This document shows, in pieces, positions 62,406 through 64,000 of a DNA stretch of 64,000 nucleotides. Numbering within the stretch: the first letter of the stretch is position 1; every line of letters starts with the position of its first letter. The position numbers were made by a program, and so were the translations under genes. Below the pieces are notes generated by a model. It ran no database searches, had not been told where the DNA came from, and saw only the letters and a program-made list of their open reading frames with translations. The stretch comes from Nocardia sp. NBC_01730 (GTDB lineage: Bacteria; Actinomycetota; Actinomycetes; Mycobacteriales; Mycobacteriaceae). The stretch covers positions 5,456,001-5,520,000 of the forward strand of contig NZ_CP109162.1 in assembly GCF_035920445.1 (NCBI RefSeq), written 5' to 3'.

Positions 62406-62550
62406 GCGGTGTCCTTTCTCGCATGACCGGGGGCCCTGCGTGGTGACGCGAGCTGCCGCCTCCGGGCCTGACCAGTCATGCGGTGTCCTTTCTCGCATGA
62501 CCGGGGGCCCTGCGTGGTGACGCGAGCTGCCGCCTCCGGGCCTGACCGGT
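62403..62550 (-). repeat. MIRU-like tandem repeat pair B (2 x 74 bp)
   Basis: Two 74-base units (62403-62476, 62477-62550) differing at one base, closely related to pair A. On the minus strand they encode two 25-codon mini-ORFs (62476-62553 and 62402-62479; MTGQARRRQLASPRRAPGHA then RKDTA) that join the AtuA-like gene to the dehydrogenase through three successive ATGA overlaps. Each unit carries AGAAAGGA before the ATG. Confidence 0.85.
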
Positions 62551-64000
62551 CATGACAACAGCTCCACTGGAATGTCGAGGTGACGAGACCGCAGCCATTC
62601 GCTGAGCCCCTTGGCCTGGGGATCGAATCGAGCCTGGTAGGCCACGCCCTGGCCGAGCAGACCTTCGATGATGAAGTTCAGCGCCCGCAGATTGGGCAGG
62701 ACGTGCCGGGTGACGGTGAGCGACGCCGCCTCCGGGAGCAACTCTTTGACGCGCTCCACCGTCAGCGTGTGCGCCAGCCAGCGCCACTGCTCGTCGGTGC
62801 GCACCCACACTCCGATGTTGGCGTTGCCGCCCTTGTCGCCGCTGCGGGCGAGCGCGATCGTGCCCAACGGCGCACGGCAGGTTTCGGTGGTGGGCAAAGG
62901 TTCCGGAGCAGGCGGCTCGGCCACTTCAGCCAGGACCGCCGTATCGGTAGACGGCGCGATGGCCACGCGGGTGCCGTCCGGCAGCACCGCCGTGTGCGGC
63001 ACCTCGGAGGCATCGACGAACCCTGGCGTGTACACGCCGTACGGAGATCCGTTGCCGGGCAAGGTAGTGAAGCTGCACCCCGGGTAACTGGCCAGTGCCA
63101 GCTCCACCGCGACATTGGAGAACGCGCGGCCGACCGTGTTCGGGTCAGGGTCGCGAACCACGCAGCGCAGTAGCGCGCTGGCCTGTTCCTCGGTGTCGGC
63201 GTCCGGTCGATCCAGCCGGGCAAGGGTCCAGGTCAGCTCCGCGGGCTTCGTCGGCAGCCAGGACTCCAGCTGTCGTCGCGCCAGTGCGGCTTTCGCCTCG
63301 ATGTCCAAGCCGGTGAGGACGAACTCCATCTCGTTGCGGAACCCGCCGAGCGTGTTCAGCGAGACCTTGAGCCTCGGTGGCGGGGCCTCACCGGTGACGC
63401 CGCTGATCAGCACCCGGTCCTGGCCCGCCTGGTCGAGCCGGATGGTATCCAGCCGGGAGGTCACGTCGGGGCCCGCGTAGCGGGCGCCCTGGATCTCGTA
63501 CATCAGCTGGGCCTCGACGGTGTCGACGGTGACCGCGCCGCCGGTGCCTTCATGCTTGGTGATGACGCTGCTGCCGTCCCTGCGGATTTCGGCGAGCGGG
63601 AAGCCCGGCCTGCCGAGGTCGGCGAGTTCGGTGAAGAAGGCGTAGTTGCCTCCGGTGGCCTGGGTGCCGCACTCGATGACGTGTCCCGTCACCACTGCGC
63701 CCGCCAGCCGGTCGTAATCGGTTCGGCCCCAACCGAAGTGCGCGGCGGCCGGGCCGAGGACCACCGACGCGTCGGTGACCCGGCCGGTGACCACGATGTC
63801 CGCGCCGGCGTTCAGGCATTCGACGATGCCCCAGGCGCCGAGGTAGGCGTTGGCGGTCAGCGGCGCCCCGAGGCCGAGTTCACCGGCGCGCGCGCCCAGG
63901 TCGTCGCCCTCGACGTGTGCGATCTTCGCGTCCAACCCGAGGTCGACGACGACCTTCCGCAGTTTCTCCGCGAGCCCGGCGGGATTGAGGCCGCCCGCGT
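62550..64000 (-). CDS. AtuA-like protein, DUF1446 (acyclic terpene utilisation family), partial
   Basis: The frame is open to the end of the window, so the N-terminus is missing; about 483 residues are visible. Visible blocks: KIAHVEGDDLGAR, VVTGRVTDASVVLGPAAAHFGW, VIECGTQATGGNYAFFTEL and the C-terminal IALARSGDKGGNANIGVWVR typical of the AtuA C-terminal domain. AtuA proteins are needed for citronellol/geraniol catabolism in Pseudomonas; their biochemical role is not settled. It leads the visible operon, and its TGA overlaps the first ATG of repeat pair B. Confidence 0.88.
   Translation of the reverse strand, partial: AGGLNPAGLAEKLRKVVVDLGLDAKIAHVEGDDLGARAGELGLGAPLTANAYLGAWGIVECLNAGADIVVTGRVTDASVVLGPAAAHFGWGRTDYDRLAGAVVTGHVIECGTQATGGNYAFFTELADLGRPGFPLAEIRRDGSSVITKHEGTGGAVTVDTVEAQLMYEIQGARYAGPDVTSRLDTIRLDQAGQDRVLISGVTGEAPPPRLKVSLNTLGGFRNEMEFVLTGLDIEAKAALARRQLESWLPTKPAELTWTLARLDRPDADTEEQASALLRCVVRDPDPNTVGRAFSNVAVELALASYPGCSFTTLPGNGSPYGVYTPGFVDASEVPHTAVLPDGTRVAIAPSTDTAVLAEVAEPPAPEPLPTTETCRAPLGTIALARSGDKGGNANIGVWVRTDEQWRWLAHTLTVERVKELLPEAASLTVTRHVLPNLRALNFIIEGLLGQGVAYQARFDPQAKGLSEWLRSRHLDIPVELLS

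Noticed and set aside
61106..62553. 74-bp tandem repeats considered as insertion sequence ends or CRISPR
   Set aside because: No transposase, no spacers and no target duplication beyond the ATGA overlap; the MIRU-type explanation fits better.

Overview
The window is a GC-rich actinobacterial chromosome segment, most likely from Nocardia or a close relative in the Mycobacteriales. The main reason is gene order. AAA ATPase, YbdK-type ligase, sodC, LytR_C protein, DUF3263 protein, def, GNAT, xth, thiC and thiD appear in the same order and relative orientation (mirrored) as I recall for M. tuberculosis Rv0435c to Rv0422c. GTG and TTG starts and ATGA/GTGA gene overlaps are frequent. I saw no tRNA, rRNA or CRISPR array.

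Layout. 1-2.2 kb: a redox/signalling trio (TrxR-like flavoprotein, cNMP-binding histidine kinase, UBP zinc finger). 2.3-7.1 kb: a lipoprotein, a DUF5753 relic, a CDC48-like AAA ATPase and a membrane protein. 7.2-13.2 kb: a complete Mrp cation/proton antiporter operon (A/B fusion, C, D, E, F, G). 13.3-20.2 kb: PAP2 protein and the conserved housekeeping block. 20.4-23.6 kb: TetR, then homogentisate dioxygenase and fumarylacetoacetase of tyrosine breakdown. 23.7-26.2 kb: TerD protein, then a TPP riboswitch and thiC.

26.3-34.1 kb is the most unusual part, a RiPP (ribosomal peptide) island. It holds two FxsB-like radical SAM/SPASM maturases, the remains of a third, a free-standing HExxH peptide-modification protein, an MFS exporter, a divergent AraC regulator and three tiny precursor genes that I translated by hand. 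The precursors share a leader motif (PExLM...SPA.R..LE) and a Phe-x-Ser core (FKSFI, FKSLI, FNSFI). One is intact. In the other two the leader frame ends immediately before the Met of the LM motif, one at an amber codon and one at a TGATG overlap. The right edge of the island carries a 55-bp copy of an internal piece of thiC.

34.2-43.7 kb: several regulator/enzyme pairs (VOC/MarR, PL7 lyase, TetR/ketosynthase/thioesterase, TetR/epoxide hydrolase, NAD(P)-binding protein), a CobW metallochaperone with a Zur-box-like site, and thiD. 43.9-47.4 kb: a small effector-like protein and an NB-ARC/TPR (NLR-like) ATPase that share a short D-I-x-I-x-N motif, suggesting prion-like signalling. 47.5-51.3 kb: a 31-residue basic protein and two envelope glycosyltransferases. 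51.5-54.8 kb: small overlapping accessory genes facing an XRE/TPR regulator, and a secreted glycine-zipper protein.

54.8-64 kb: a minus-strand acyl-CoA catabolic operon (AtuA-like, acyl-CoA dehydrogenase, carboxylase beta and alpha, second dehydrogenase, enoyl-CoA hydratase, TetR). At two junctions of this operon, tandem 74-bp repeats encode 25-codon mini-ORFs linked by ATGA overlaps, closely resembling mycobacterial MIRU elements.
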